Below are positions 45,256 through 53,424 of a stretch of 64,000 nucleotides of DNA, piece by piece (the stretch's first letter is position 1; the number at the start of each line of letters is the position of its first letter). The notes below the pieces were generated by a model, which had not been told where the DNA came from, ran no database searches, and saw only the letters and a list, made by a program, of their open reading frames with translations. Source of the DNA: an uncultured Roseibium sp. (GTDB taxonomy: Bacteria; Pseudomonadota; Alphaproteobacteria; Rhizobiales; Stappiaceae); contig NZ_OY769915.1 in the NCBI RefSeq assembly GCF_963669205.1, positions 5,430,001-5,494,000 of the forward strand, in the 5' to 3' direction. The translations under genes and the position numbers were made by a program.

Positions 45256-46245
45256 ATGGCCCGTGAATTTGACCCTTACAGTCTGTCCAGCCCTAGGGCG
45301 TATCTGACCTTCATGATCATCTTTCTGGTGATCGTTGCCTTCATCGCCTTCATCCTGTTTCCGCAGATTTCCGTCGCCTTCATGAGCAATCCCGGCCTGA
45401 ACGGGCTCATCGTGCTGGTGGGCGTGTTCGGCGTGCTTTTGCTGTTCGGCAGGGTCATCCGGCTGTTTCCGGAAATCTCCTGGGTGAACAGCTTCCGGAT
45501 GGGTGACCCGGCGCTCGACACCCGTTCGCCCGTCCTGCTCGCACCGATGGCAGCCCTGCTCGGCAACAAGGCGGGAGACATGGCGCTGACGCCGACGACG
45601 GCGCGCTCCATCCTCGATTCCATCGGCATGCGCCTGGAGGAATCCCGCGAAATGTCGCGCTACCTCACAGGCCTGCTCGTCTTTCTCGGCCTGCTCGGCA
45701 CCTTCTGGGGCCTTCTCCAGACCGTGAGCTCGGTCGGCGCGACCATCCAGTCGCTCGATGTCGGCTCGGGCGATGCCAACGTGATCTTCGAGGATCTCAA
45801 GGCCGGTCTGGAAGCCCCCCTTTCCGGCATGGGCACCGCGTTTTCGTCCTCCCTCTTCGGCCTCACCGGTTCCCTTGTCCTGGGTTTTCTCGACCTGCAG
45901 GCAGGCCAGGCCCAGAACCGCTTCTACAACGAGCTTGAGGACTGGCTTTCCACCGTCACGGACATCGATCCCGAAGACAGTCTCTTCAATGCGCCCGATG
46001 CGCCCGGCGTCGAACAGATCCAGGCCTCGATCCAGACACTTCAGAAGAGCGTCGAGGACGGTGGCGGCAAGAACGCGGCGCAGGCCATGGCCAATCTCGC
46101 CGAAGGCATCCAGGGGCTGGTCAAGCATGTCCGCTCCGAACAGCAGATGATGCGGGACTGGGCGGAAGCGCAGGGCGAACAGCAGAAACGCATCGAAGGG
46201 TTGCTGACGTCGATTTCAGCCGCGTTCGATCGCGCGAAGGAGTAG
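45256..46245 (+). CDS. MotA/TolQ/ExbB-type proton channel protein
   Basis: The 329-residue protein has three to four membrane helices (about 19-40, 50-68, 138-160 and 196-218). The family segment is split here as TGLLVFLGLLGTFWGLLQTV and GTAFSSSLFGLTGSLVLGF. A C-terminal helical tail follows (SEQQMMRDWAEAQGEQQKRI). It is coupled to an OmpA-domain MotB-like protein 6 bases downstream. It lies far from flagellar or TonB genes, so it is a stand-alone ion-driven module. Confidence 0.88.
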   Translation: MAREFDPYSLSSPRAYLTFMIIFLVIVAFIAFILFPQISVAFMSNPGLNGLIVLVGVFGVLLLFGRVIRLFPEISWVNSFRMGDPALDTRSPVLLAPMAALLGNKAGDMALTPTTARSILDSIGMRLEESREMSRYLTGLLVFLGLLGTFWGLLQTVSSVGATIQSLDVGSGDANVIFEDLKAGLEAPLSGMGTAFSSSLFGLTGSLVLGFLDLQAGQAQNRFYNELEDWLSTVTDIDPEDSLFNAPDAPGVEQIQASIQTLQKSVEDGGGKNAAQAMANLAEGIQGLVKHVRSEQQMMRDWAEAQGEQQKRIEGLLTSISAAFDRAKE

Positions 46246-46251
46246 GGTCCG

Positions 46252-47286
46252 ATGGCCGCAGGACTGCGCGCCCGGCGCCGCGCCCAGACAACGGATTACT
46301 GGCCCGGCTTTGTCGATGCGATGGCAACCCTCCTGCTTGTCATCATCTTCCTTCTGTCGATCTTCATGATCGCGCAGTTCTTCCTGTCTCAGCAGCTGTC
46401 CGGGCGCGACACGGTGCTCAACCGGCTGAATGCCCAGATCAGCGAACTGACGGAACTTCTGGCGCTGGAACGCGCAGCGTCCGGCGAGCTGGAGGACACG
46501 ATCCTCGGCCTGCAGGCGAGCCTCTCTGATGCCGAAACGGAACAGAGCCGGTTGCTGGGACTACTGGAAAGCAGTTCCGGCGCTGCCGATGCCGCCGGTG
46601 GGCGGGCCGCTCAGCTGGAAAACCTGCTGGACGACGAGCGCCAGGTCAGCCAGGAGGCCCTTGCCCAGGTCGAACTGCTCAACCAGCAGATCGCCGCGCT
46701 CCGGCGGCAGATCGCGGCAGCCAACGCCGCTCTCGAAGCCTCCGAGGCCAAGGAAGCGGACAGTCAGGCCAAGATCGCCAGTCTGGGCCGCCGGCTGAAC
46801 GCGGCCCTTGTTCAGCGCGTACAGGAACTGTCGCGCTACCGGTCCGACTTCTTCGGACGTCTGAGGGAAATCCTGTCGCAACGCTCCGACATCTCCGTGG
46901 TCGGTGACCGCTTCGTGTTCCAGTCCGAGGTCCTGTTCGATTCCGGCTCCGAGGACATCAACCCGGCCGGTGAACAGGAACTGGAAAAACTGGCGGAAGC
47001 CATTCAGGAACTCAGCGCCCAGATCCCCGACGAGATCAACTGGGTCCTCCGGGTCGACGGGCATACGGACGCCCGCCCGCTGTCCGGAACCGGACGCCTG
47101 CGCAACAACTGGGAGCTGTCGGCGGCCCGTGCGATTTCCGTCGTGCGCTATCTGATCGAAAAAGGTGTAGATCCGAAACGTCTGGTTGCCGCCGGTTTCG
47201 GTGAATTCCAGCCTCTGGAAGAGGGCGAGGAACCCGAAGTCCTCGCGAGGAACCGCCGCATCGAGCTGAAGCTCACCGAGCGCTGA
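46252..47286 (+). CDS. MotB-like protein with coiled coil and OmpA peptidoglycan-binding domain
   Basis: The 344-residue protein has a short basic start and one membrane helix (about 22-46, GFVDAMATLLLVIIFLLSIF), in which an Asp sits at the start as in MotB. A long coiled coil follows (about 52-190), then an OmpA domain with FQSEVLFDSGSEDINPAG, VDGHTDARPL and NNWELSAARAISV. It anchors the preceding MotA-like channel to the cell wall. The extended coiled coil recalls the proportions of ZorB more than flagellar MotB, but no defence nuclease or helicase is adjacent. Confidence 0.86.
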   Translation: MAAGLRARRRAQTTDYWPGFVDAMATLLLVIIFLLSIFMIAQFFLSQQLSGRDTVLNRLNAQISELTELLALERAASGELEDTILGLQASLSDAETEQSRLLGLLESSSGAADAAGGRAAQLENLLDDERQVSQEALAQVELLNQQIAALRRQIAAANAALEASEAKEADSQAKIASLGRRLNAALVQRVQELSRYRSDFFGRLREILSQRSDISVVGDRFVFQSEVLFDSGSEDINPAGEQELEKLAEAIQELSAQIPDEINWVLRVDGHTDARPLSGTGRLRNNWELSAARAISVVRYLIEKGVDPKRLVAAGFGEFQPLEEGEEPEVLARNRRIELKLTER

Positions 47287-47295
47287 TCTCCGTGG

Positions 47296-48144
47296 TCACC
47301 GGTGCGTCGGCGTCCATTTATCGAGCGCTTCGAGCATCTTTTCCTGCTCGCCATCGCGCATGCCGATATTGGTTTGGCTGTATGGGAAGTTCCGGGCCGT
47401 GGCCTCGGCATGGAACTTTCCGAGCGCGGCCACGCGCTCTTCGTGAATCTGCCTGTGCAGCCGTCCGACATTGCCAAAGGCATAGGCGTGTTTCGGCGGT
47501 GTCTCTTCCTCGCTTGCCTCGCCGCAGATATCCGCAACGAAGGAGAAGATGGCATCGCCCGCTTTTCCCGACCCCAGCGAAAAGGTCACGATGGTGGTCT
47601 TGTCGTTGATCGCGGCCAGAACCTCTTCCGCAATGCATTCCGCTTCCACGGCAAACACCCCGGCATCTTCCATGCGCTTGAGCGTCTCGAAGATCTTCAT
47701 GGCCTCGTCCGCGGTCCGGCCCCAGGCACGCAGGCCGCCGCAATGATGGCTGAAGGTCGGGATCAGGCCGATATGGCTTTGAACCGGGATGCCGTCGCGC
47801 GCCATCCGCTCCATAACGCCGAAGGAACGCAACGTGTAATACATATCCGCGCCGTTGCGCATCGTCTCGTAGGCATGGGCGATGATCTCGTCATCCGAGC
47901 CGAACTGCGCCCAGGTCGAGCCCGCACCCGTGAAGTGATGCGGCGCGATGCGCCGGACATCTTCCATCTGGTCGGCACCGACCACGAACAGGTCGATGCC
48001 CGCCTCGACGCAGGCCCTCAATTCATCATTGTCGGCCGGATTGGCCATCGACAGCGTGCGCCCCGATCCCTTCAGAGCGCGCAGGTCGGCCACGGTGTAG
48101 TTGCGCTTCGCCGGGTTTCGGCTGAAGTCGTAGATCCGCTTCAT
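47296..48144 (-). CDS. divergent PanB/ketopantoate hydroxymethyltransferase-like protein
   Basis: From the ATG at 48144 (MKRIYDFSRNPAKRNYTVAD, with AAGGAACC upstream) the protein is 282 residues. It has the TIM-barrel pattern of PanB and the wider PEP-mutase superfamily: GIDLFVVGADQMED, RDGIPVQSHIGLIP (H124 aligned with the PanB active-site His), LRAWGRTADEAMKIFETLKR and AVEAECIAEEVLAAI. The two Asp metal ligands of true PanB are not evident, so pantothenate synthesis is unlikely. It lies 26 bases after the PhnZ-like gene and probably belongs to the same catabolic unit. Confidence 0.72.
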   Translation of the reverse strand: MKRIYDFSRNPAKRNYTVADLRALKGSGRTLSMANPADNDELRACVEAGIDLFVVGADQMEDVRRIAPHHFTGAGSTWAQFGSDDEIIAHAYETMRNGADMYYTLRSFGVMERMARDGIPVQSHIGLIPTFSHHCGGLRAWGRTADEAMKIFETLKRMEDAGVFAVEAECIAEEVLAAINDKTTIVTFSLGSGKAGDAIFSFVADICGEASEEETPPKHAYAFGNVGRLHRQIHEERVAALGKFHAEATARNFPYSQTNIGMRDGEQEKMLEALDKWTPTHR

Positions 48145-48170
48145 GGGATCGGTTCCTTTTCCGGGGCCGG

Positions 48171-48785
48171 TCAGGCCTTTGCGAGCTGTTCCGGAAGTCC
48201 GGTAATTTCGTTTTCGCGGATCACGGCCGGATCGTAGGCCTTGCGGGAGAACACCTCGCGGACCATCTGCTCGAAGCTTTCCAGCGGTTCGCTCACATAG
48301 TCCGGATCGAAGCTGGATTGGTCCCAGTGCTCGCAAAAGGCCGCGCATGTGTTGAATAGCGGGTGATCCCGATAACGGTCGCGCGCGTTGCGGTCCCAGC
48401 CGTAGTGATGACCGAAATAGAGCGTCTGGAAGATGCCGTGATGTTCGACCGTCCAGGCGACTTCCCACCTGACGAACGGGCGGATCACTTCCGCAGACAT
48501 CTTGTCGTGGTTCTGCGGCGCAAGCCCGTCACCGACATCGTGCAGCAGGGCGCCGACGACCCAGTCGATATCCGCGCCGTCCCGGAGCGCCCGCGTTCCG
48601 GACTGAAGGCCATGCTCGAGGCGGGTGATCTTGTAGCCCTCGAGCGTTGCCTCTCCGGCGCGTCGCAGCTCATCCAGCACGCGGTCCGCCGTCAGGGCCA
48701 GAAAAGGTTTTTCCAGCTTTTCCAGAAGGTCGTAGTCTTCCTTCGTGCCGTCTTTCATCGCGGTGAAGCTGACGGTCTGGCTCAT
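48171..48785 (-). CDS. PhnZ/TmpB-like HD-domain mixed-valent di-iron oxygenase
   Basis: The 204-residue protein aligns by eye with PhnZ, which splits C-P bonds of alpha-hydroxy phosphonates. Shared parts are RLEHGLQ (PhnZ QLEHSLQ), ADIDWVVGALLHDVGD, NHDKMSAEV and VEHHGIF. The six expected di-iron ligands are H58, H82, D83, H93, H116 and D155, spaced nearly as in PhnZ. Its ATG overlaps the stop of the PhyH oxygenase gene. In the family such a pair hydroxylates and then cleaves a phosphonate. The substrate here is open, and cleavage of another C-X bond is possible. Confidence 0.8.
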   Translation of the reverse strand: MSQTVSFTAMKDGTKEDYDLLEKLEKPFLALTADRVLDELRRAGEATLEGYKITRLEHGLQSGTRALRDGADIDWVVGALLHDVGDGLAPQNHDKMSAEVIRPFVRWEVAWTVEHHGIFQTLYFGHHYGWDRNARDRYRDHPLFNTCAAFCEHWDQSSFDPDYVSEPLESFEQMVREVFSRKAYDPAVIRENEITGLPEQLAKA

Positions 48786-49648
48786 GTGGCATCTCCCTGT
48801 GCATACAACTCGACAGTCTGTACAGCGCCTGCGGAAAGTGTGTCGGCCTGGCCTGCGAGAATCCGATCATAAAGCGCAAGATCAGCCGGATGAAAGAGCC
48901 CGCGCGGTCCGGCAATGCAGTCCCAGCCGCCACGGGGCGTTTCTCCGCGCACCGGCATCGCCCAGTCGCGCCCCGGAGCAAGATCGCGCACGGCGGGGGT
49001 GACATAGCGAATGGCAAGCCCGATCCGGCGGTCCCGGCTGTTGTTGGCGCCGGACGCGTGAAAGCAGCGTCCGTGATGCAGCGACATCTCTCCGGGTCTC
49101 AGGGGCCCGTGCACGGCAGCGGTCTCGTCTACGCCTGCAATCGATTGCCCGCGCGACAGGAGATTGTCCGCCTCAAACGTGTCTTCGTGTTCCGCGATCC
49201 GGCCCTTGTGACTGCCCGGGAGGAAACGCATGCAGCCTGCCTCGACGGAGACGTCCGACAAGGCGACCCAGGCCGTCACCTCGTCATCGGTCTCCCCCAT
49301 CCCCCAGTAGGTGATGTCCTGGTGCCAGGAGACAGTCTTCCTGCTGCCCGGTTCCTTGATGAAGAGTTCCACCGACCAGGCAAGCAGATCCGGTCCGAGC
49401 ACGCTTTCGGCCGCGTCGAGAATGGCGGGCGTCCGGGCGGCTTCGGCAAGCAAGGGGATGACCACGTGTCCGTTGACCCGGAAGAACTGGGCAAGGTCAT
49501 GTCCGCCTGCCCCATCCGCGTGATCGGCCTCCAGCGCCTCGATCTCCCGGCGCAGCTGCGCCGCTTCGTTTGCGGAAAACACCGGAAGGCCGGCCACAAA
49601 CCCGTTCTGGCGATAATCGTTGAGATGGCTTGGTGTGCAATCAAGCAT
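48782..49648 (-). CDS. PhyH-family Fe(II)/2-oxoglutarate oxygenase (PhnY-like)
   Basis: The 288-residue protein starts at the ATG at 49648, which has a perfect GGAGGAG site; the earlier ATG at 49663 has none. The iron ligands are H109 and D111 in VSWHQDITYWG and H197 in CFHASGANNS, and R208 should bind 2-oxoglutarate. PhyH enzymes hydroxylate carbon next to an activating group. Directly upstream of a PhnZ-like gene, the natural model is PhnY: hydroxylation alpha to phosphorus (or an equivalent group), then oxidative cleavage. Confidence 0.85.
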   Translation of the reverse strand: MLDCTPSHLNDYRQNGFVAGLPVFSANEAAQLRREIEALEADHADGAGGHDLAQFFRVNGHVVIPLLAEAARTPAILDAAESVLGPDLLAWSVELFIKEPGSRKTVSWHQDITYWGMGETDDEVTAWVALSDVSVEAGCMRFLPGSHKGRIAEHEDTFEADNLLSRGQSIAGVDETAAVHGPLRPGEMSLHHGRCFHASGANNSRDRRIGLAIRYVTPAVRDLAPGRDWAMPVRGETPRGGWDCIAGPRGLFHPADLALYDRILAGQADTLSAGAVQTVELYAQGDAT

Positions 49649-49680
49649 CAGGGTCTCCTCCATTTCGCCCGAAGCTACAG

Positions 49681-49692
49681 CGTGAATTCACG
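49681..49692. promoter_or_regulatory. palindromic operator in the LysR/PhyH divergent region
   Basis: CGTGAATTCACG is a perfect 12-bp palindrome 33 bases upstream of the PhyH start and 53 from the LysR start. It is a candidate LysR or GbdR-type site controlling the leftward genes. Confidence 0.55.
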
Positions 49693-49721
49693 TTGAGAAG
49701 ACAGATCTCTTGCCTGTCAGA

Positions 49722-49736
49722 ATAAGCTGAGCTTAT
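49722..49736. promoter_or_regulatory. second dyad, adjacent to the LysR start
   Basis: ATAAGCT, one base, then AGCTTAT forms a perfect 7-bp inverted repeat 8 bases before the LysR ATG. The site would overlap the LysR ribosome-binding region or promoter, as expected for autoregulation. Confidence 0.5.
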
Positions 49737-49744
49737 GCTCCACC

Positions 49745-50635
49745 ATGACCAAACGCATTCCCTCTTTGAACTGGCTGCGGGTGTTCGAGGCCGCCGCACG
49801 CTCCGGCAGTTTCGCGCGGGCAGCCGAGAACCTTGCCATGTCGCCGCCGGCCGTGAGCCAGCAGATCCGTGCCCTGGAGGCGCATCTGGGCCGTCCCCTT
49901 TTTGAACGGGCAGCAGCGGGCGTCTCGCTGACCGAGGCCGGCCGTGGCCTGTTGGGTGTCGTCGGCGATGCGCTCGGGCGGATGGAAATGGCTGCCGCCT
50001 CGCTGGCCGCCCCCGGTGGACCGCCGCTGGTGGTCGGCGTTTCAATGGCGTTTTCCGTCGGCTGGCTGATCCCGCGTCTTCCCGGCTTCACGTCGGCACA
50101 CCCGAACGTGACGCTCGAACTCCATTCCCTGCTCGGCCGGCCTGAGACGCCGCCCAGAACCGCAACGCTCTGGATTGCTTTCGGGCCGGCCCCACCGGGG
50201 ACAGAGGGAGAAGCCCTCTTTGGCGAACGGCTCGAACCGGTCGCCCATCCGGAGATTGCCGCGCAGATCCGCACGCTCGACGATGCCCTCGCGCATCCCC
50301 TGATCGAAGTTGCCGATCACCGGCGCAACTGGGTCCAGATCTTTGGCGGCGACGTGCTCCCCGGCGGTGCGCGCGTAACCTATGTCGACACGACGCTCAG
50401 TGCACTCTCGCTTGCCGGCGCCCATGGCGGCATCGCGCTCGCCCGCCCGCCCGCAAGCGACGATCTGGTCGCAAGATATGGGCTCGTGCCATGCTTGCCG
50501 GACTTCGGCATGCGCGGGGTCGAGGAATATCACGTCCTTCATGCGGCCGGTGCCCTGCTCGATCCCCAGGCGAAGGTGTTCCTTTCGTGGATTTGCAGCG
50601 AAGCCGAGAAAACGCGCGGGACACTGGATCCATAG
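49745..50635 (+). CDS. LysR-family transcriptional regulator (GcvA-like)
   Basis: The 296-residue protein has the N-terminal winged helix (IPSLNWLRVFEAAARSGSFA and MSPPAVSQQIRALEAHLGRP) and a periplasmic-binding-like effector domain (PPLVVGVSMAFSVGWLIPRL). It lies between the leftward PhyH-PhnZ-PanB-like genes and the rightward Rieske operon, so it probably controls both. The inducer is likely the substrate of that pathway or an intermediate. Confidence 0.92.
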   Translation: MTKRIPSLNWLRVFEAAARSGSFARAAENLAMSPPAVSQQIRALEAHLGRPLFERAAAGVSLTEAGRGLLGVVGDALGRMEMAAASLAAPGGPPLVVGVSMAFSVGWLIPRLPGFTSAHPNVTLELHSLLGRPETPPRTATLWIAFGPAPPGTEGEALFGERLEPVAHPEIAAQIRTLDDALAHPLIEVADHRRNWVQIFGGDVLPGGARVTYVDTTLSALSLAGAHGGIALARPPASDDLVARYGLVPCLPDFGMRGVEEYHVLHAAGALLDPQAKVFLSWICSEAEKTRGTLDP

Positions 50636-50764
50636 CAAGCCTCCGACACATCCCATGATGGCTGTGCGGCAGATGGCGAAAAAAGCTAAATTTACGGCCA
50701 GAAATGCTTACTGCCGTGACACCGCAGCAGGCAAGCTGAAGGGGAGCCTTGGGAGGAAAACGGC

Positions 50765-51886
50765 GTGTCCAAGACAACAGAAATCACATCCGGTTACGAC
50801 CCCGATCCGTCGCGTTCCAGTTCACTTCAGGCGGCGGCCTATGTGGAGCCGGACTGGTACAGGTCCGACGTGAACGCGATCATCGCGCGAACGTGGCAAT
50901 GGGTGTGCCATGTCGAAAAGACACGCGAACCGGGGTCCTATGTGACGGTCGAAATTGCAGGCCGTCCGATTGCCGTGGTGCGCGCGAAGGACGGCGTGCT
51001 GCGCGCCTTCTACAATGTCTGCAAACACCGGGCGCATGAGCTCCTCTCCGGCGAAGGCTCGACCACGCGGATCATGTGCCCCTACCATGCTTGGGTCTAC
51101 CGGCTGGACGGACAGCTCGCTCGGGCACCGCACACGGAAGCGCTCCAGGATTTCAACATCGCGGACATCTGTCTCGACGAAGTCCGGGTCGAGGAGTTTT
51201 GCGGTTTCATCTTCGTCAACCTGGACCCCCAGGCGGCATCCCTCTCCGAACAGTCCGGCGATCTGGAAACCGAGATCAGGCACTGGGCCTCCGACATCGA
51301 GCAGCTGACATTCGGCCATCGCCTCACCTACGACATCAAGTCCAACTGGAAGAACGTCGTCGACAATTTCCTGGAGTGCTACCATTGCCCGACGGCCCAC
51401 AAGGATTTCTGCGATCTGGTCGACATGGAGACCTACAAGGTGACGACGCATGGAATCTATTCCAGCCACATGGCGGACGCGGGAAACGCTGCCAACAGCG
51501 CTTATGACGTCTCCAATGCCAGCGTCAGGACGCATGCGGTCTGGTGGCTGTGGCCGACCACGTGCCTGATGCGCTACCCGGGCCGGTCCAGCATGATCGT
51601 GCTCAACATCATCCCGGTCGGACCGGACCGGACGCTGGAGACCTATGACTTCTTCCTGGAAACGCCGGAACCGAACGATATGGAACGCGATGCGATCCGC
51701 TATCTGGACGAGGTTCTGCAGGTCGAGGACATCGGCCTTGTCGAGAGCGTCCAGCGCGGCATGAACACACCGGCCTTCACGCAAGGGCGCATCGTTCACG
51801 ACCCGGACGGCTCGGGGAAATCGGAGCATGCGGTCCACCATTTTCATGGCCTGGTGCTGGATGCCTATGCAAGGGGCGCCGCGTGA
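50765..51886 (+). CDS. Rieske non-heme iron oxygenase, quaternary-amine type (CntA/GbcA-like)
   Basis: The 373-residue alpha subunit binds a Rieske cluster through C86, H88, C105 and H108 (CKHRAHEL...CPYHAW) and mononuclear iron through H207 and H212 (ECYHCPTAH). The bridging position holds Glu (E204) instead of the usual Asp, as in carnitine monooxygenase CntA and glycine betaine demethylase GbcA. Demethylation or C-N cleavage of a quaternary amine is therefore likely. GTG at 50765 follows GGGAGG. No reductase gene is nearby, so an electron donor must be encoded elsewhere. Confidence 0.88.
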   Translation: MSKTTEITSGYDPDPSRSSSLQAAAYVEPDWYRSDVNAIIARTWQWVCHVEKTREPGSYVTVEIAGRPIAVVRAKDGVLRAFYNVCKHRAHELLSGEGSTTRIMCPYHAWVYRLDGQLARAPHTEALQDFNIADICLDEVRVEEFCGFIFVNLDPQAASLSEQSGDLETEIRHWASDIEQLTFGHRLTYDIKSNWKNVVDNFLECYHCPTAHKDFCDLVDMETYKVTTHGIYSSHMADAGNAANSAYDVSNASVRTHAVWWLWPTTCLMRYPGRSSMIVLNIIPVGPDRTLETYDFFLETPEPNDMERDAIRYLDEVLQVEDIGLVESVQRGMNTPAFTQGRIVHDPDGSGKSEHAVHHFHGLVLDAYARGAA

Positions 51887-53424
51887 CGCCGCCCAACATC
51901 GTCGTGGTGATGGCCGACCAGCTGGCACCGCACTTTACCGGCGCTTACGGGCACCCCCTGGTCAAGACACCGCATCTCGATGCGCTGGCCGCGCGCGGTA
52001 TGCGTTTCGATGCCGCCTATTGCAATTCGCCTCTTTGCGCACCCTCGCGCTTTGCCTTCATGTCGGGCCAGTTAATCAGCCGTATTGCCGCGTATGACAA
52101 CGCATCGGAATTCAGGGCCTCCATCCCGACCTTCGCCCATTACCTGAAGGCGCTCGGCTATCGGACCTGCCTGTCCGGCAAGATGCACTTTGTCGGGCCG
52201 GACCAGATGCACGGGTTTCAGGATCGTGTGACGACGGATATCTATCCGTCCGATTTTGCCTGGACCCCGGATTGGGAAGCCGCCGACGAGCGGATCGACA
52301 AGTGGTACCACAACATGCAGACCGTGAAGGAAAGCGGCATTGCCAGGGCCACCTTCCAGATCGACTATGACGACGAGGTCGGTTTCGCGGCCCGCCGCTG
52401 GCTGTTCGACCGGGCGCGTGACAGGACGGTGGGGCAAAGGTCGCCTTTCGCGCTGGTGGCAAGCTTCATTCATCCCCACGATCCCTATGTTGCGCGGCCG
52501 GAATGGTGGAACCTCTACGAGGATGCGGACATTCCGCTTCCCGCCGATGTTCCGCGCCCTGAAGACCAGGACCCGTTTTCACGCAGGCTGATGGACGGGA
52601 TCGAAGCTTCCTATGTCCCCTTGAGCGAGGAGGAAGTCCGCCAGGCACGCCACGCCTATTTCGCGAATGTCAGCTATTTCGACAGCAAGATCGGGGAGAT
52701 CGTCGAAACCCTCGATGAGATCAACGAGCTGGACAACACGATCGTGATCGTGACGGCGGATCACGGCGACATGCTCGGCGAGCGCGGCCTCTGGTACAAG
52801 ATGAATTTCTTCGAATACTCCGCCCGCGTGCCGCTTGTCATGGCAGGTCCCGGCATCGCAAACGGCCATGCCACGAACGCATGTTCCCTGGTCGATCTGC
52901 TGCCGACCTTCCTGGAGATTGCGGGCGGCACGCCGGACATGCTCGGAGATCCTATTGATGGCCGCAGCCTGCTGCCGCTCGCGCGCGGTGAACAGGACCC
53001 TATGGACGAGGCCATCGGCGAATACTGCGCGGAAATGACGGCCCACCCGGTGATCATGATCCGCCGCGGGTCTATGAAGTACATTCACTGCGACAGCGAT
53101 CCGCCGCAGCTTTACGATCTGACACGCGATCCCGAGGAAAGAACCAACCTCGCCGCGGATCCGCAATACGCTGACTGCGCCGCCCGCTTCGCCGATGAAG
53201 TCGCCCGGCGCTGGGACGGGGCGGAACTGCGCCGCAAGGTCATGGCCACCCAAAAGTCACGCCGCGCGCTGCACACGGCCATGGAAGCGGGCGCCGGCGA
53301 AGCGTGGGACTACAATCCGCCGTCCGATGCCAGCCAGCAATATGTCCGGAACCACATGGACTGGACGGTTGCCGCCAATCGCTACCGTTACCCTCCGCTG
53401 AAGGAGAGAAAGAATGATGCTTGA
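51883..53424 (+). CDS. choline-sulfatase-like sulfatase
   Basis: The 513-residue arylsulfatase-fold enzyme carries the formylglycine motif C52-A-P-S-R. Many segments match BetC: SGKMHFVGPDQMHGF, FIHPHDPYVARPEWW, TADHGDMLGERGLWYKMNFF and a C-terminal choline-sulfatase tail with RNHMDWT. BetC hydrolyses choline-O-sulfate to choline and sulfate. It needs a formylglycine-generating enzyme encoded elsewhere. GTG at 51883 overlaps the Rieske stop. No betI, betA or betB genes flank it, so the natural substrate may be another sulfated quaternary alcohol. Confidence 0.88.
   Translation: MTPPNIVVVMADQLAPHFTGAYGHPLVKTPHLDALAARGMRFDAAYCNSPLCAPSRFAFMSGQLISRIAAYDNASEFRASIPTFAHYLKALGYRTCLSGKMHFVGPDQMHGFQDRVTTDIYPSDFAWTPDWEAADERIDKWYHNMQTVKESGIARATFQIDYDDEVGFAARRWLFDRARDRTVGQRSPFALVASFIHPHDPYVARPEWWNLYEDADIPLPADVPRPEDQDPFSRRLMDGIEASYVPLSEEEVRQARHAYFANVSYFDSKIGEIVETLDEINELDNTIVIVTADHGDMLGERGLWYKMNFFEYSARVPLVMAGPGIANGHATNACSLVDLLPTFLEIAGGTPDMLGDPIDGRSLLPLARGEQDPMDEAIGEYCAEMTAHPVIMIRRGSMKYIHCDSDPPQLYDLTRDPEERTNLAADPQYADCAARFADEVARRWDGAELRRKVMATQKSRRALHTAMEAGAGEAWDYNPPSDASQQYVRNHMDWTVAANRYRYPPLKERKNDA

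Noticed and set aside
46252..47286. Zorya-type defence system from the MotA/MotB-like pair
   Set aside because: No ZorC, ZorD or ZorE-type effector gene lies on either side; the neighbours are a hydrolase and the PanB-like gene.
47296..48144. Genuine panB for pantothenate synthesis
   Set aside because: No panC is adjacent, the metal-ligand Asp residues are not evident, and the gene lies in an oxygenase cluster.
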